Shown here in pieces: positions 9,486 to 18,015 of a DNA stretch of 64,000 bases. Each line of letters starts with the position of its first letter. Within the stretch, counting starts at the first letter, position 1. The notes beneath the pieces were generated by a model that worked only from the letters and a program-made list of their open reading frames with translations, was not told where the DNA came from and did not search any database. The stretch lies in contig NZ_CP109999.1 in assembly GCF_025947145.1 (NCBI RefSeq), positions 2,418,001 to 2,482,000 of the forward strand, given 5' to 3'. This stretch comes from Flavobacterium sp. N1994 (GTDB lineage Bacteria > Bacteroidota > Bacteroidia > Flavobacteriales > Flavobacteriaceae). The position numbers and the translations under genes were made by a program.

Positions 9486-10853
9486 TTATATTTCTTGTTT
9501 GGCCACTAAATGCTTCACTTTTTCAAAAGGTTCCGCTACAAAGTGATCTCTGTTTTTTACTTTCTCAGGAAAACGAATATGGTATTCAAATTCATCCTTG
9601 AAGTGACGAATCGCCGCAGCAACAGGCCATGAAGCCGCATCTCCTAAAGGACAAATGGTATTTCCTTCAATTTTGGATTGGATACTCCATAATAATTCGA
9701 TATCCTCTTCACGTCCGTGTCCGTTTTCGATTCTGTGCAATACTTTTTCTAACCAACCTGTACCTTCACGGCAAGGAGTACATTGCCCACATGATTCATG
9801 GTGATAGAAACGAGAAAAATTCCAAGTATTACGAACGATACAAGTTCGGTCGTCATATACAATAAATCCTCCTGAACCCAACATCGAACCGGTCGCGAAT
9901 CCACCGTCAGACAAACTTTCGTAAGTCATCAAACGGTCTTCACCGGCAGCAGTTTTATAGATTAAATGCGCTGGTAAGATTGGCACTGAAGAACCTCCTG
10001 GCACTAATGCCTTCAAAGGTCTGTCGGTTTGCATTCCACCACAATATTCATCGGAATTCATGAATTCATATACAGAAACTCCTAATTCAATTTCATAAAC
10101 GCCTTGGTTTTTGATATTTCCAGAGGCCGAAATTAATTTAGTTCCCGTAGAACGGCCAATTCCAATACCAGCATAATCAGCGCCTGAATTATTGATAATC
10201 CAAGGCACAGCTGCAATCGTTTCAACATTGTTTACTACGGTTGGATTTTGCCAAAGTCCTTTAACAGCAGGGAAGGGTGGTTTCAAACGAGGATTCCCAC
10301 GATTTCCCTCTAAGCTTTCAATAAGCGCCGTTTCTTCTCCACAGATATAAGCTCCGCCTCCAATTTGAACAAACAATTCTAAATCGTAGCCCGAGCCTAA
10401 TATATTTTTACCCAACCAACCAGCAGCTTTTGCTTCGGCGATGGCTCTCTCTAAAATCTTGTAAACCCACATATATTCTCCACGGATGTAGATGTAGGAT
10501 AGGTTAGCACCCAAAGCATAACTCGACGTAATCATTCCTTCAATCAAAAGGTGAGGAATGTATTCCATCAAATAACGGTCTTTGAAAGTACCCGGTTCCG
10601 ACTCATCGGCATTACAAACCAAATGTCTTGGATTACCCGATTTTTTGTCGATAAAACTCCATTTCATTCCAGCAGGGAAACCCGCACCACCACGACCACG
10701 AAGTCCCGAAGTTTTTACTTCTTCCACTACTTCATCTGGAGTCATTTTTTTCAGGGCTTTTTCTACCGAAGCATAACCGCCTTCACGACGATAGACTTCA
10801 TAGGTTTTAATGCCTGGAACGTTGATTTTGTCTAATAATATTTTTCTCCCCAT
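9486..10853 (-). CDS. nuoF: NADH-quinone oxidoreductase subunit F (NADH/FMN-binding)
   Basis: NuoF binds NADH, FMN and cluster N3 and is the electron entry point of complex I. I chose the ATG at 10851-10853 (MGRKILLDKINV), giving 455 residues. A longer frame reaches back into nuoE and is not family-like. Signatures seen are LRGRGGAGFPAGMKWSF (NADH/FMN site, about residues 55-71), the flavin segment CNADESEPGTFKDR, ICGEETALIESLEGNRG, and the N3 cysteines in ESCGQCTPCREGTGW plus NTICPLGD. It starts 4 bp after nuoE stops. Confidence 0.96.
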   Translation of the reverse strand: MGRKILLDKINVPGIKTYEVYRREGGYASVEKALKKMTPDEVVEEVKTSGLRGRGGAGFPAGMKWSFIDKKSGNPRHLVCNADESEPGTFKDRYLMEYIPHLLIEGMITSSYALGANLSYIYIRGEYMWVYKILERAIAEAKAAGWLGKNILGSGYDLELFVQIGGGAYICGEETALIESLEGNRGNPRLKPPFPAVKGLWQNPTVVNNVETIAAVPWIINNSGADYAGIGIGRSTGTKLISASGNIKNQGVYEIELGVSVYEFMNSDEYCGGMQTDRPLKALVPGGSSVPILPAHLIYKTAAGEDRLMTYESLSDGGFATGSMLGSGGFIVYDDRTCIVRNTWNFSRFYHHESCGQCTPCREGTGWLEKVLHRIENGHGREEDIELLWSIQSKIEGNTICPLGDAASWPVAAAIRHFKDEFEYHIRFPEKVKNRDHFVAEPFEKVKHLVAKQEI

Positions 10854-10857
10854 GATA

Positions 10858-11388
10858 TTATTTATCGTGTAAAGTGATTTTTCCGTCTTTGCAATCAGCA
10901 ATTAACTGATCTACTTTTTCTTTTGTCAAATGCTCTTTATAGAAATCACCTAACTGCATCATTGGTGCATACCCACAGGCTCCTAAACATTCTACACCAC
11001 GTACTTCAAACATACCGTCAGCAGTGGGTTCGCCAATGCCTACGCCTAATTTAGAACAAGTGTAATCCATCAAATCTTCAACGCCGTTTTGACAACAAGC
11101 AGCAGTTTGACAGAATTCGAACATGTATTTTCCTATTGGTCTTTGGTTGAACATGGTATAAAAAGTAACTACTTCGTATACTTCAATAGGTAATATTTCT
11201 AAAATCTCGGCGACTTTATCTTGTAATTCAATACTCAACCAATTGTCGTGAGCATCTTGAACTTCATGTAAAACAGGCAATAAAGCGGATTTCTTTTTAT
11301 CGGCTGGATAATGACTGATTAACTCATTGATGCGAGCCATCAAGGGTTCAGTAATGTTTATCTCTTGTTTGATGTGTGATCTTTCCAT
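10858..11388 (-). CDS. nuoE: NADH-quinone oxidoreductase subunit E ([2Fe-2S])
   Basis: NuoE is the thioredoxin-fold [2Fe-2S] protein (N1a) that works with NuoF. The 176-residue product has an N-terminal helical part with PADKKKSALLPVLHEVQD, then VVTFYTMFNQRPIGKY. The four cluster cysteines are in FCQTAACCQNG and ECLGACGYAPMM. Length and spacing are normal. A 95-bp AT-rich spacer containing a 14-bp direct repeat separates it from nuoD, the largest gap inside the nuo operon. Confidence 0.95.
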   Translation of the reverse strand: MERSHIKQEINITEPLMARINELISHYPADKKKSALLPVLHEVQDAHDNWLSIELQDKVAEILEILPIEVYEVVTFYTMFNQRPIGKYMFEFCQTAACCQNGVEDLMDYTCSKLGVGIGEPTADGMFEVRGVECLGACGYAPMMQLGDFYKEHLTKEKVDQLIADCKDGKITLHDK

Positions 11389-11399
11389 TTTTATTATTT

Positions 11400-11440
11400 T
11401 AAATTTTGAATTATAAATTTTAAATTATAAATTTTAAATG
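11400..11440. repeat. 14-bp direct repeat in the nuoD-nuoE spacer
   Basis: Two exact tandem copies of AATTATAAATTTTA occupy 11409-11436 inside the 95-bp spacer between nuoD and nuoE. The rest of the spacer is also AT-rich and built of similar words. No ORF, promoter box or terminator is evident. Confidence 0.8.
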
Positions 11441-11483
11441 TTTGGAATAATTTAGAATTTAAAATTCATCATTTATAATTTTT

Positions 11484-12719
11484 TTAGGCGTCTAATTCGC
11501 CTGCAATTACATTTAAACTTGATAATATTACGATAGCGTCGGATAACATTCCGCCTTTAATCATATCGGTGTAAGCTTGATAATAGATATAACAAGGTCT
11601 GCGGAACTTCAAACGGTAAGGAGTTCTACTTCCGTCGGTAATTAAATAAAAACCTAATTCTCCATTTCCACCTTCAACGGCATGATAAATTTCATCTACA
11701 GGAACTGGAACTTCACCCATCACAATTTTGAAGTGATAGATTAAACTTTCCATATTCGTATAAACATCTTCTTTTGGAGGCAAATAATAATCAGGAACAT
11801 CTGCATGAATTGGTCCTTCTGGTAATTTGGCTAGAGCTTGTTTAATGATACTGATGCTTTCCCAAACTTCTGCATTACGAACACAAAAACGGTCATAAGT
11901 ATCACCTGATTTTCCAACAGGTACATCAAATTCAAAATCTTCGTAAGACGAATACGGAGCGGCTTTTCGAACGTCGTAATCAATTCCAGCTGCACGTAAA
12001 TTAGGGCCAGTTAATCCATATTGCATAGCTTTTTCAGCAGTAATCGGACCAACGTTAACCGTTCTATCAATAAAGATTCTATTTCTTTCGAACAGGTTTT
12101 CGAATTCTTTCCAAGCTACTGGGAAATCTGTTAAGAAAACATCCAATTTTTTAAAGGCTTCTTCAGACCAGTCTCTTTCGAAACCACCTATTCTTCCCAT
12201 ATTGGTTGTTAAACGAGCCCCACAAATTTCTTCATATATCTCGTATACTTTTTCTCTGAATTGAAATACATAAAGGAAACCAGTATAAGCTCCAGTATCC
12301 ACTCCTAAAATCGAATTACAAATTAAGTGATCCGTAATACGAGCTAATTCCATCACAATAACTCTTAAATACTGTGCTCTTTTAGGAACTTCAATATTCA
12401 ACAATTTTTCAACAGTCATCCACCAAGCCATATTGTTGATAGGCGATGAACAATAGTTCATACGGTCTGTCAATACATTGATTTGGTAAAACGGACGGTT
12501 TTCAGCAATCTTTTCAAAGGCACGGTGAATGTAACCTACAGTGGGTTCGGCATCTAGAATTCTTTCTCCATCCATCAATAAGATGTTTTGGAAAATTCCG
12601 TGAGTAGCCGGGTGAGTTGGTCCTAAATTCAGAATAGAAAATTCACTTCCGTCTTCATTTCGGGTTTGCTCTATGATTTTAGCATAGCGATGCTCTGGTG
12701 GTAATAATAAATCTGACAT
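11484..12719 (-). CDS. nuoD: NADH-quinone oxidoreductase subunit D
   Basis: NuoD (49-kDa subunit) forms the quinone-binding cavity with NuoB. The 411-residue protein contains LNLGPTHPATHGIFQ (about residues 30-44), the cavity motif with conserved His residues. It also has PTVGYIHRAFEKIAENR, RIGGFERDW, and a C-terminal GELGFYLITDGSRTPYRLK followed by RRPCY, all family-typical. The next gene upstream, nuoC, ends exactly at its start with no spacer. nuoC and nuoD are separate genes here, not the fused nuoCD of enterics. Confidence 0.96.
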   Translation of the reverse strand: MSDLLLPPEHRYAKIIEQTRNEDGSEFSILNLGPTHPATHGIFQNILLMDGERILDAEPTVGYIHRAFEKIAENRPFYQINVLTDRMNYCSSPINNMAWWMTVEKLLNIEVPKRAQYLRVIVMELARITDHLICNSILGVDTGAYTGFLYVFQFREKVYEIYEEICGARLTTNMGRIGGFERDWSEEAFKKLDVFLTDFPVAWKEFENLFERNRIFIDRTVNVGPITAEKAMQYGLTGPNLRAAGIDYDVRKAAPYSSYEDFEFDVPVGKSGDTYDRFCVRNAEVWESISIIKQALAKLPEGPIHADVPDYYLPPKEDVYTNMESLIYHFKIVMGEVPVPVDEIYHAVEGGNGELGFYLITDGSRTPYRLKFRRPCYIYYQAYTDMIKGGMLSDAIVILSSLNVIAGELDA

Positions 12720-13259
12720 TTATAATGTTGAGTTATCCATTTGACTTTTTACTGGTGTTCTTCCAAAGAAACGGTCGTCTTTATCGGTTCTTCCGCTGTC
12801 TTCCATTGGGAATTCTTTTCGCATCGGATGAGAAACCATTTCATCCATATTCAAAATTCGTTTCAACTGGGGGTGTCCTTTAAAATTGATTCCAAAGAAA
12901 TCCCAAGCTTCTCTTTCCATCCAATTGGCACATAAAAACAAATCGGTTATCGTATCTATTTCAGCTGGGTCAGGCAAATAAGTCTTAACTCGGATACGAA
13001 CATTTTCAATCCAATTATGCATTTGATAAACAACTGAAAATTGGTGCGTTTCATCATTATCTGGAAAATGAATTCCAGCCAAATCCGTTAAAAAATGGAA
13101 GTTTAAATCTTCTTGTTCTTTCAAAAAGCGAATCACTTCATGAATAGTTTCTGGGGTTGCCTCAAAAGTGAAAATATCTCTTTTCATTTCAAAATTTAGC
13201 ACATTGTTGCCAAACGCTTGAGACAATTTTTCTTGTATAAAAGCTGTTTCTAAAGCCAT
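12720..13259 (-). CDS. nuoC: NADH-quinone oxidoreductase subunit C
   Basis: NuoC (30-kDa subunit) is a peripheral-arm scaffold that packs against NuoD. The 179-residue product shows the family signature ERE-AWDFFGINFKGHPQLKRIL (about residues 120-140). The N-terminal half is poorly conserved, as expected. Downstream nuoD begins at the next base and nuoB ends 1 bp upstream. Confidence 0.93.
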   Translation of the reverse strand: MALETAFIQEKLSQAFGNNVLNFEMKRDIFTFEATPETIHEVIRFLKEQEDLNFHFLTDLAGIHFPDNDETHQFSVVYQMHNWIENVRIRVKTYLPDPAEIDTITDLFLCANWMEREAWDFFGINFKGHPQLKRILNMDEMVSHPMRKEFPMEDSGRTDKDDRFFGRTPVKSQMDNSTL

Positions 13260-13260
13260 A

Positions 13261-13806
13261 TTATAGGTTGTAAGAAGCTAATAATTCTTTGTATTCTGGT
13301 GAATTTCTTCGGCGTACCGATTCATTTTTCACCAATTCTTGTAATTGCATTACACCTTGCACAATTTGCTCAGGTCTTGGTGGACAACCTGGTACGTAAA
13401 CATCTACAGGGATTACTTTGTCAATGCCTTGTAAAACAGAATACGTATCAAACACCCCTCCTGATGAAGCACAAGCTCCAACAGCAATTACCCAACGAGG
13501 TTCCGACATTTGTTCGTAAACCTGACGTAAAATCGGCGCCATTTTTTTAGAAATAGTTCCCATTACCATTAGCATATCTGCTTGACGAGGCGAGAAACTC
13601 ACCCTTTCAGAACCAAAACGGGCTAAATCGTAGTGAGAGGCCATGGTTGCCATAAATTCAATTCCGCAACAAGAAGTGGCGAAAGGCAATGGCCAAAGGG
13701 AATTAGCGCGAGCTAGTCCGACAACATCATTCAGTTTTGTAGCAAAGAAACCTTCACCAACTACTCCTTCTGGTGGAGCAACCATATTTGTTTTAGAATC
13801 ACTCAT
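13261..13806 (-). CDS. nuoB: NADH-quinone oxidoreductase subunit B (cluster N2)
   Basis: NuoB holds cluster N2, which reduces quinone. The ligands are visible: the vicinal cysteines in PFATSCCGIEFMA (about residues 45-57), Cys in VGACASSGG, and the last ligand in PGCPPRPEQIVQG. The length of 181 residues is usual. Its N-terminus (MSDSKTNMVAPPEGVVG) is variable in the family. The gene is followed 1 bp later by nuoC. Confidence 0.96.
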   Translation of the reverse strand: MSDSKTNMVAPPEGVVGEGFFATKLNDVVGLARANSLWPLPFATSCCGIEFMATMASHYDLARFGSERVSFSPRQADMLMVMGTISKKMAPILRQVYEQMSEPRWVIAVGACASSGGVFDTYSVLQGIDKVIPVDVYVPGCPPRPEQIVQGVMQLQELVKNESVRRRNSPEYKELLASYNL

Positions 13807-13809
13807 TTA

Positions 13810-13830
13810 TAATTCGTAATTTATAATTTG
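13810..13830. repeat. 7-bp tandem repeat TAATTNN between nuoB and nuoA
   Basis: Three consecutive 7-bp units (TAATTCG, TAATTTA, TAATTTG) make up most of the 26-bp nuoA-nuoB spacer. This is low-complexity sequence with no other function evident. Confidence 0.7.
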
Positions 13831-13832
13831 TA

Positions 13833-14198
13833 CTATTCCCATTCTAAGGCTTTCTTCTTGATAATGTAGAAGAAACCAACTAAAAGCAATAACATAAAAA
13901 TAACCATCTTTATCATGCCGTCAACTCCTAAAGCTTTGAAATTAATAGCCCAAGGATAAAGGAAAATCACCTCTACATCAAAAAGCACAAAAAGTATAGC
14001 TACTAGGAAATATTTTACAGAAAAAGGAATCCTTGCATTTCCAACAGATTCTATACCACATTCAAAATTGATGTCTTTGTTTTTAGAGTGTCTTTTTGGC
14101 CCTAAAAAACTAGAACCGATAATAGTTAAGACCACAAATCCGACTGCTAAACCTGCCTGCATAAGGATTGGTAAATAATCTAATTGATTAGACTGCAT
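13833..14198 (-). CDS. nuoA: NADH-quinone oxidoreductase subunit A
   Basis: NuoA is a three-helix membrane subunit at the quinone-site junction. The 121-residue protein carries NKDINFECGIESVGNARIPFSVKYFLVAILFVLFDVEVIFLYPWA, written here in pieces: the loop Cys in FECGIE, then IPFSVKYFL, then LFDVEVIFLYPW, which is diagnostic. It is the first gene of the operon. A good promoter lies 34-63 bp upstream. Confidence 0.95.
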   Translation of the reverse strand: MQSNQLDYLPILMQAGLAVGFVVLTIIGSSFLGPKRHSKNKDINFECGIESVGNARIPFSVKYFLVAILFVLFDVEVIFLYPWAINFKALGVDGMIKMVIFMLLLLVGFFYIIKKKALEWE

Positions 14199-14231
14199 AT
14201 TGGGTATTTTTAGAAGTAATTAAAATAGGCA

Positions 14232-14262
14232 CAAATATACATCGCATTATTTAATTCGCAAA
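14232..14262 (-). promoter_or_regulatory. Promoter of the nuoA-N operon (Bacteroidota type)
   Basis: On the minus strand there is TATATTTG (14232-14239), an exact TAnnTTTG -7 box. It is preceded by TTTG (14259-14262) with a 19-bp spacer, the normal Bacteroidota sigma-A layout. It predicts transcription starting near 14226 and a leader of about 28 nt before nuoA. Confidence 0.75.
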
Positions 14263-14339
14263 AATCAAGCGATAAACGTTTGCCAATTATCCTTGTAAAA
14301 CATTTATTTAAACTGATTTTAAATAGTGTGATTAGGGTA

Positions 14340-14370
14340 TAAAAAAACGTCCCGAAATTTTCGGGACGTT
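14340..14370 (-). terminator. Rho-independent terminator of the cold-shock gene
   Basis: An 11-bp perfect stem pairs AACGTCCCGAA (14346-14356) with TTCGGGACGTT (14360-14370). On the minus strand it is followed by a T run (bases 14340-14346). It lies 33 bp after the cold-shock stop codon. Confidence 0.85.
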
Positions 14371-14403
14371 AAGTCATTTTAGGTAATCAAAAAATAATAT
14401 ATA

Positions 14404-14604
14404 TTAGTCTTCGATAGCTACTACTTGAGCCGCTACTTTACCTTTTCTACCTTCTTCTTCTTCGTAAGATACTTTGTCTCCTTCGTTTAAACCTTCGGTT
14501 TTAACTCCAGTAGCATGTACGAAAATGTCTTTTCCAGTTTCATCATCTGTGATAAAACCATAACCTTTAGACTCGTTGAAAAATTTTACTGTTCCTGTGC
14601 GCAT
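14404..14604 (-). CDS. Cold-shock domain protein (CspA family)
   Basis: This 66-residue protein is a single cold-shock OB fold that binds single-stranded RNA/DNA and melts secondary structure. Both nucleic-acid-binding motifs are present: KGYGFI (RNP1, about residues 13-18) and DIFVHATGV (RNP2, about 26-34). The leader is short (about 22 nt from the predicted start), unlike the long regulated cspA leader of E. coli, so strong cold-induced leader folding is not evident. It is a single-gene unit with its own terminator. Confidence 0.95.
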   Translation of the reverse strand: MRTGTVKFFNESKGYGFITDDETGKDIFVHATGVKTEGLNEGDKVSYEEEEGRKGKVAAQVVAIED

Positions 14605-14632
14605 TTTGTAAAAAAAAATAATTAATAATGCT

Positions 14633-14661
14633 CAAAGATATATTTTATTGCGACATAACAA
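14633..14661 (-). promoter_or_regulatory. Promoter of the cold-shock gene
   Basis: The minus strand has TATCTTTG (14633-14640), an exact TAnnTTTG box, with TTG at 14659-14661 after an 18-bp spacer. The predicted leader is about 20 nt. Confidence 0.7.
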
Positions 14662-14757
14662 GCATTTCAGACACAAATTATTATAAAAATGTTAAAATTT
14701 TATTTTTTTTATAAAATATTGATAGATAAATACTTGCGACATTTTAAATTAAAGCAT

Positions 14758-14796
14758 AAAAAAAGCAACTGTTTTTAACTATTTAAACAATTGCTT
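14758..14796 (-). terminator. Rho-independent terminator of aspS
   Basis: On the minus strand, AAGCAATTGTTT (14796-14785) pairs with AAACAGTTGCTT (14774-14763), with one G-U pair and a 10-nt loop. A run of T residues follows (14764-14758). It ends 28 bp past the aspS stop codon. Confidence 0.8.
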
Positions 14797-14823
14797 CTTA
14801 AAATTATGTGAATTTGATATAAA

Positions 14824-16575
14824 TTACTTCAAATCCAATTGGATATATAATTCTTTTAATTGTGCATCGTCAATGGCTGATGGCGCATCAATCATAACAT
14901 CTCTACCTGAATTGTTTTTTGGGAAAGCGATAAAATCACGAATCGTTTCTTGTCCACCAAGGATAGCCACTAATCGGTCCAATCCAAAAGCTAAGCCACC
15001 ATGAGGAGGCGCACCAAACTGAAAGGCATTCATCAAGAAACCAAATTGAGCTTCCGCTTGTTCTGGACTAAATCCTAAAAGGGAGAACATTCGGCTTTGT
15101 AATTCTTTATCGTGTATACGAATAGAACCACCACCAATTTCATTTCCATTCAGTACCATATCATAAGCATTGGCTCGAACTTTTCCTGGTTCTGTTGCAA
15201 TGAGTTCCATATCTTCTGGTTTAGGAGAGGTAAACGGATGATGCATCGCATGATAACGTCCACTTTCTTCATCCCATTCTAATAAAGGAAAATCAACTAC
15301 CCATAATGGGGCAAATTCCTCTGGTTTTCTTAATCCTAATCTAGTAGCCACTTCCATTCTCAAAGCAGAAAGCTGAGTTCTTGTTTTGTTAGCTGGACCA
15401 GAAAGCACAAAAATCATATCACCAGCTTTAGCATTAGTAGCCTCCGCCCATTTTTTCAAATCATCTTGGTCGTAGAATTTATCTACAGAAGATTTAAAAG
15501 TGCCATCTTCTTCACATTTTACATACACCATTCCTGAAGCACCAACTTGAGGGCGTTTTACCCAATCAATCAAAGCATCGATTTCTTTTCTGGTATATGA
15601 AGCACAACCCAGAGCTGCAATTCCAACTACTAATTCGGCCGAATTGAAAACACCAAAATCTTTATGTTGAGCTACTCCATTTAATTCACCAAACTTCATC
15701 TCAAAACGAATATCTGGTTTGTCATTGCCATAGGTCTTCATAGCATAATCATAAGTCATTCTTGGAAATTCTGCTACGTCTATCCCTTTTATTTCTTTTA
15801 ATAAATGTCTGGTCAATCCTTCAAAAACATTTAAAATATCTTCCTGCTCCACAAAAGCCATTTCACAATCAATTTGAGTAAACTCTGGTTGTCTGTCAGC
15901 ACGTAAATCTTCGTCACGGAAACATTTTACAATCTGAAAATATTTGTCCATGCCACCTACCATCAATAATTGCTTGAAAGTTTGAGGGGATTGTGGCAAA
16001 GCATAAAACTGTCCTTGATTCATTCTACTAGGCACCACGAAATCTCGAGCACCTTCTGGAGTTGACTTGATTAAATAAGGGGTTTCCACTTCGCAAAAAT
16101 CTAAATCAGATAAATATTTGCGGACTTCCATAGCCACTTTGTGACGGAAAAGTAAAGAGTTTTTCACCGGATTTCTTCGTATATCTAAGTAACGGTATTT
16201 CATTCTGATGTCTTCCCCACCATCGGTCTCATCTTCAATAGTAAAAGGAGGTAGGATAGACGAATTTAATAAAGTCAATTCGGTTACCAAAATCTCCACA
16301 TCTCCCGTAGTCATATTGGCATTTTTCGACTCACGCTCAATAACAGTTCCTTTTACTTGAATTACAAATTCTCTTCCTAAAGATTTTGCTTTGTCAAATA
16401 CAGCTTTATCAGTTCTTTGTTCGTCAAATATTAATTGGGTAACACCATAACGGTCACGCAAATCCACCCAAACCATAAATCCTTTATCACGCGATTTTTG
16501 AACCCAACCTGCCAGCGTTACTTCCTTATTGATGTGTGAGGCGTTTAACTCGCCACAATTATGACTTCTATACAT
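14824..16575 (-). CDS. aspS: Aspartyl-tRNA synthetase
   Basis: AspS charges tRNA-Asp. The 583-residue protein is of the bacterial type: an N-terminal OB anticodon-binding domain ([24 protein letters not shown]), then the class II core. Motif 2 is [19 protein letters not shown] and motif 3 is [13 protein letters not shown] near residue 545. The bacterial insertion (GAD) domain sits between them. A glutamine-tRNA amidotransferase partner is not in the window, so discriminating versus non-discriminating activity cannot be judged. Confidence 0.97.
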   Translation of the reverse strand: MYRSHNCGELNASHINKEVTLAGWVQKSRDKGFMVWVDLRDRYGVTQLIFDEQRTDKAVFDKAKSLGREFVIQVKGTVIERESKNANMTTGDVEILVTELTLLNSSILPPFTIEDETDGGEDIRMKYRYLDIRRNPVKNSLLFRHKVAMEVRKYLSDLDFCEVETPYLIKSTPEGARDFVVPSRMNQGQFYALPQSPQTFKQLLMVGGMDKYFQIVKCFRDEDLRADRQPEFTQIDCEMAFVEQEDILNVFEGLTRHLLKEIKGIDVAEFPRMTYDYAMKTYGNDKPDIRFEMKFGELNGVAQHKDFGVFNSAELVVGIAALGCASYTRKEIDALIDWVKRPQVGASGMVYVKCEEDGTFKSSVDKFYDQDDLKKWAEATNAKAGDMIFVLSGPANKTRTQLSALRMEVATRLGLRKPEEFAPLWVVDFPLLEWDEESGRYHAMHHPFTSPKPEDMELIATEPGKVRANAYDMVLNGNEIGGGSIRIHDKELQSRMFSLLGFSPEQAEAQFGFLMNAFQFGAPPHGGLAFGLDRLVAILGGQETIRDFIAFPKNNSGRDVMIDAPSAIDDAQLKELYIQLDLK

Positions 16576-16591
16576 TAGAATAAAATTTTTG

Positions 16592-16599
16592 CAAAAGTA
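16592..16599 (-). promoter_or_regulatory. -7 box upstream of aspS
   Basis: TACTTTTG on the minus strand matches TAnnTTTG exactly and lies 17 bp before the aspS ATG. No convincing -33 TTG stands at the usual distance, so support is moderate. Confidence 0.55.
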
Positions 16600-16724
16600 A
16601 AAACAAAAATCAAATTAACGAGGAATTCTTTGCTCCAAATTAGCAACGAAAAATTGTGTTAAAATTAAAGTTGGAATAGAATAATAAAGTACTTTTGGAT
16701 TCATCAATTTAATGTTTATTTATT

Positions 16725-17717
16725 ATGAAGACTCTATTTTCGCTATTGTTTGCAATAGTTTTTACCACCATTAGTTTCTCACAAGAGAAAATTTTATTTC
16801 ACGGAAAAATTGCCAATAGGAATGGCGATGTGATTTATATTAAAGACAATAAAACGATTGTTAAAGAAATAAAATTAAATAAAGAAGGTGCTTTTAATGA
16901 TTCTTTTGAGACTAAAGCAGGAATGTATCAAATGTTTGACGGAGTAGAATATGCCGAGCTTTATTTAAAACCAGGCTATGATTTAGATTTAAAAATGGAT
17001 GCGGCCCAGTTTGATGAGTCTATTGTTTTTTCTGGAAACGGTGCAAAAGAAAACAATTATTTAGCCCAAAGCACTTTGCTAGATGCTAAAATAAATTTTG
17101 AAGCCTTATTAAAATCAAATGAGCAAGATTTTATGAAGCAAACCAACGAAATGAAAGCCGCTGATGTAGCTCGTTTAGAAAAAGCAAAGTTAGATCCTGG
17201 TTTTGTAGCGTTACAAAAACAAGAAGGGGAAGCAAAAATAGGGGAGTTGCAACAATATTATACGATGACGCAAGCCAACAAGAAATTAAATAATGCCGTA
17301 GCTCCAAATTTCAATTATGAAAATCACGATGGTAGTAAAACATCCTTAGAAAGTTTAAAAGGTAAATACGTTTACATAGATGTTTGGGCAACTTGGTGTG
17401 GTCCTTGTCGTGGTGAAATTCCGTTTTTACAAAAAGTAGAAGAGAAATATAAAGGAAAAAACATCGCCTTTGTTAGCATTTCTGTTGATGTAGATAAAGA
17501 TCACGATAAATGGAAAGCATTTGTTACAGATAAAGGACTAGGGGGTATTCAATTGTTTGCTGATAAAAATTGGACCTCTGATTTTATCAAATCCTTCAAT
17601 ATAAATTCAATTCCTAGATTTATTTTAATCGATCCAAAAGGAAATGTACTCGATGCTGATGCAGCCAGACCTTCAAATCCTAAATTAAGCGAACAATTAG
17701 ATAGCTTACTCCAATAA
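16725..17717 (+). CDS. TlpA/ResA-like thiol-disulfide oxidoreductase with N-terminal DUF4369-type domain
   Basis: This 330-residue protein has a signal peptide (MKTLFSLLFAIVFTTISFSQ) and so works in the periplasm. Residues about 20-190 form a beta-rich domain like the DUF4369 modules often joined to TlpA in Bacteroidota. Residues about 195-330 are a thioredoxin fold with VWATWCGPCRGEIPFL, giving the CGPC redox pair, and the cis-proline in NSIPRFILIDPKG. It probably reduces disulfides, for example on cytochrome c apoproteins, but the partner is unknown. It is a single gene ending at a strong terminator. Confidence 0.88.
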   Translation: MKTLFSLLFAIVFTTISFSQEKILFHGKIANRNGDVIYIKDNKTIVKEIKLNKEGAFNDSFETKAGMYQMFDGVEYAELYLKPGYDLDLKMDAAQFDESIVFSGNGAKENNYLAQSTLLDAKINFEALLKSNEQDFMKQTNEMKAADVARLEKAKLDPGFVALQKQEGEAKIGELQQYYTMTQANKKLNNAVAPNFNYENHDGSKTSLESLKGKYVYIDVWATWCGPCRGEIPFLQKVEEKYKGKNIAFVSISVDVDKDHDKWKAFVTDKGLGGIQLFADKNWTSDFIKSFNINSIPRFILIDPKGNVLDADAARPSNPKLSEQLDSLLQ

Positions 17718-17732
17718 ATCACTAATCATTAT

Positions 17733-17764
17733 AAAAAAGGAGCTCCATTGAGGCTCCTTTTTTT
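17733..17764 (+). terminator. Rho-independent terminator of the TlpA-like gene
   Basis: The stem pairs AAAAAAGGAGC (17733-17743) with GCTCCTTTTTT (17753-17763), and the U run continues past it. It starts 16 bp after the stop codon. The A run on the other side could make it work both ways. Confidence 0.88.
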
Positions 17765-17791
17765 ATTTAAACCAGTAGCATTAGCTAGTTT

Positions 17792-17955
17792 TAATTTATC
17801 AAAATGAATAAGATACTTGTAAGCTAGAGTACCATAATTTATAAAAATTGACCTGTAATTTATAAAGTAGCCTGCGTAATTTATAAAACTCCACTTGTAA
17901 TTTATAAAACTCTACTTGTAATTTATAAAACTCCACTTGTAACTTTTAATTGTAT
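17792..17955. repeat. 21-bp-period degenerate tandem array with TAATTTATAAA core
   Basis: The core TAATTTATAA(A) begins at 17835, 17856, 17877, 17898 and 17919, and a decayed copy begins at 17940; all five steps are exactly 21 bp. A further degenerate copy is at 17792. The middle units share GTAATTTATAAAACTC plus a CACTT/TACTT joint. There is no start codon and the frames are broken, so it is not coding. It fills the 298-bp gap between two convergent genes and lies between their two terminators. There are no unique spacers, so it is not CRISPR. Confidence 0.85.
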
Positions 17956-17972
17956 AGGATACAGTTGCAATA

Positions 17973-18003
17973 AAAAAGGGAACTCAATTGGAGTTCCCTT
18001 TTT
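17973..18003 (-). terminator. Terminator of the RND efflux operon
   Basis: A 13-bp perfect stem, AAAAAGGGAACTC (17973-17985) with GAGTTCCCTTTTT (17991-18003), lies 12 bp past the pump stop codon. It is symmetrical and could act on both strands. Confidence 0.88.
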
Positions 18004-18015
18004 AGTAAAGTGTTT

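Noticed and set aside
10551..10835. Antisense open frames over nuoF
   Set aside because: They lie opposite strongly conserved NuoF codons, have no promoter and no family-like sequence.
14605..14632. Long regulatory cold-shock leader as in E. coli cspA
   Set aside because: The promoter boxes lie only 28-57 bp before the ATG, leaving a leader of about 20 nt.
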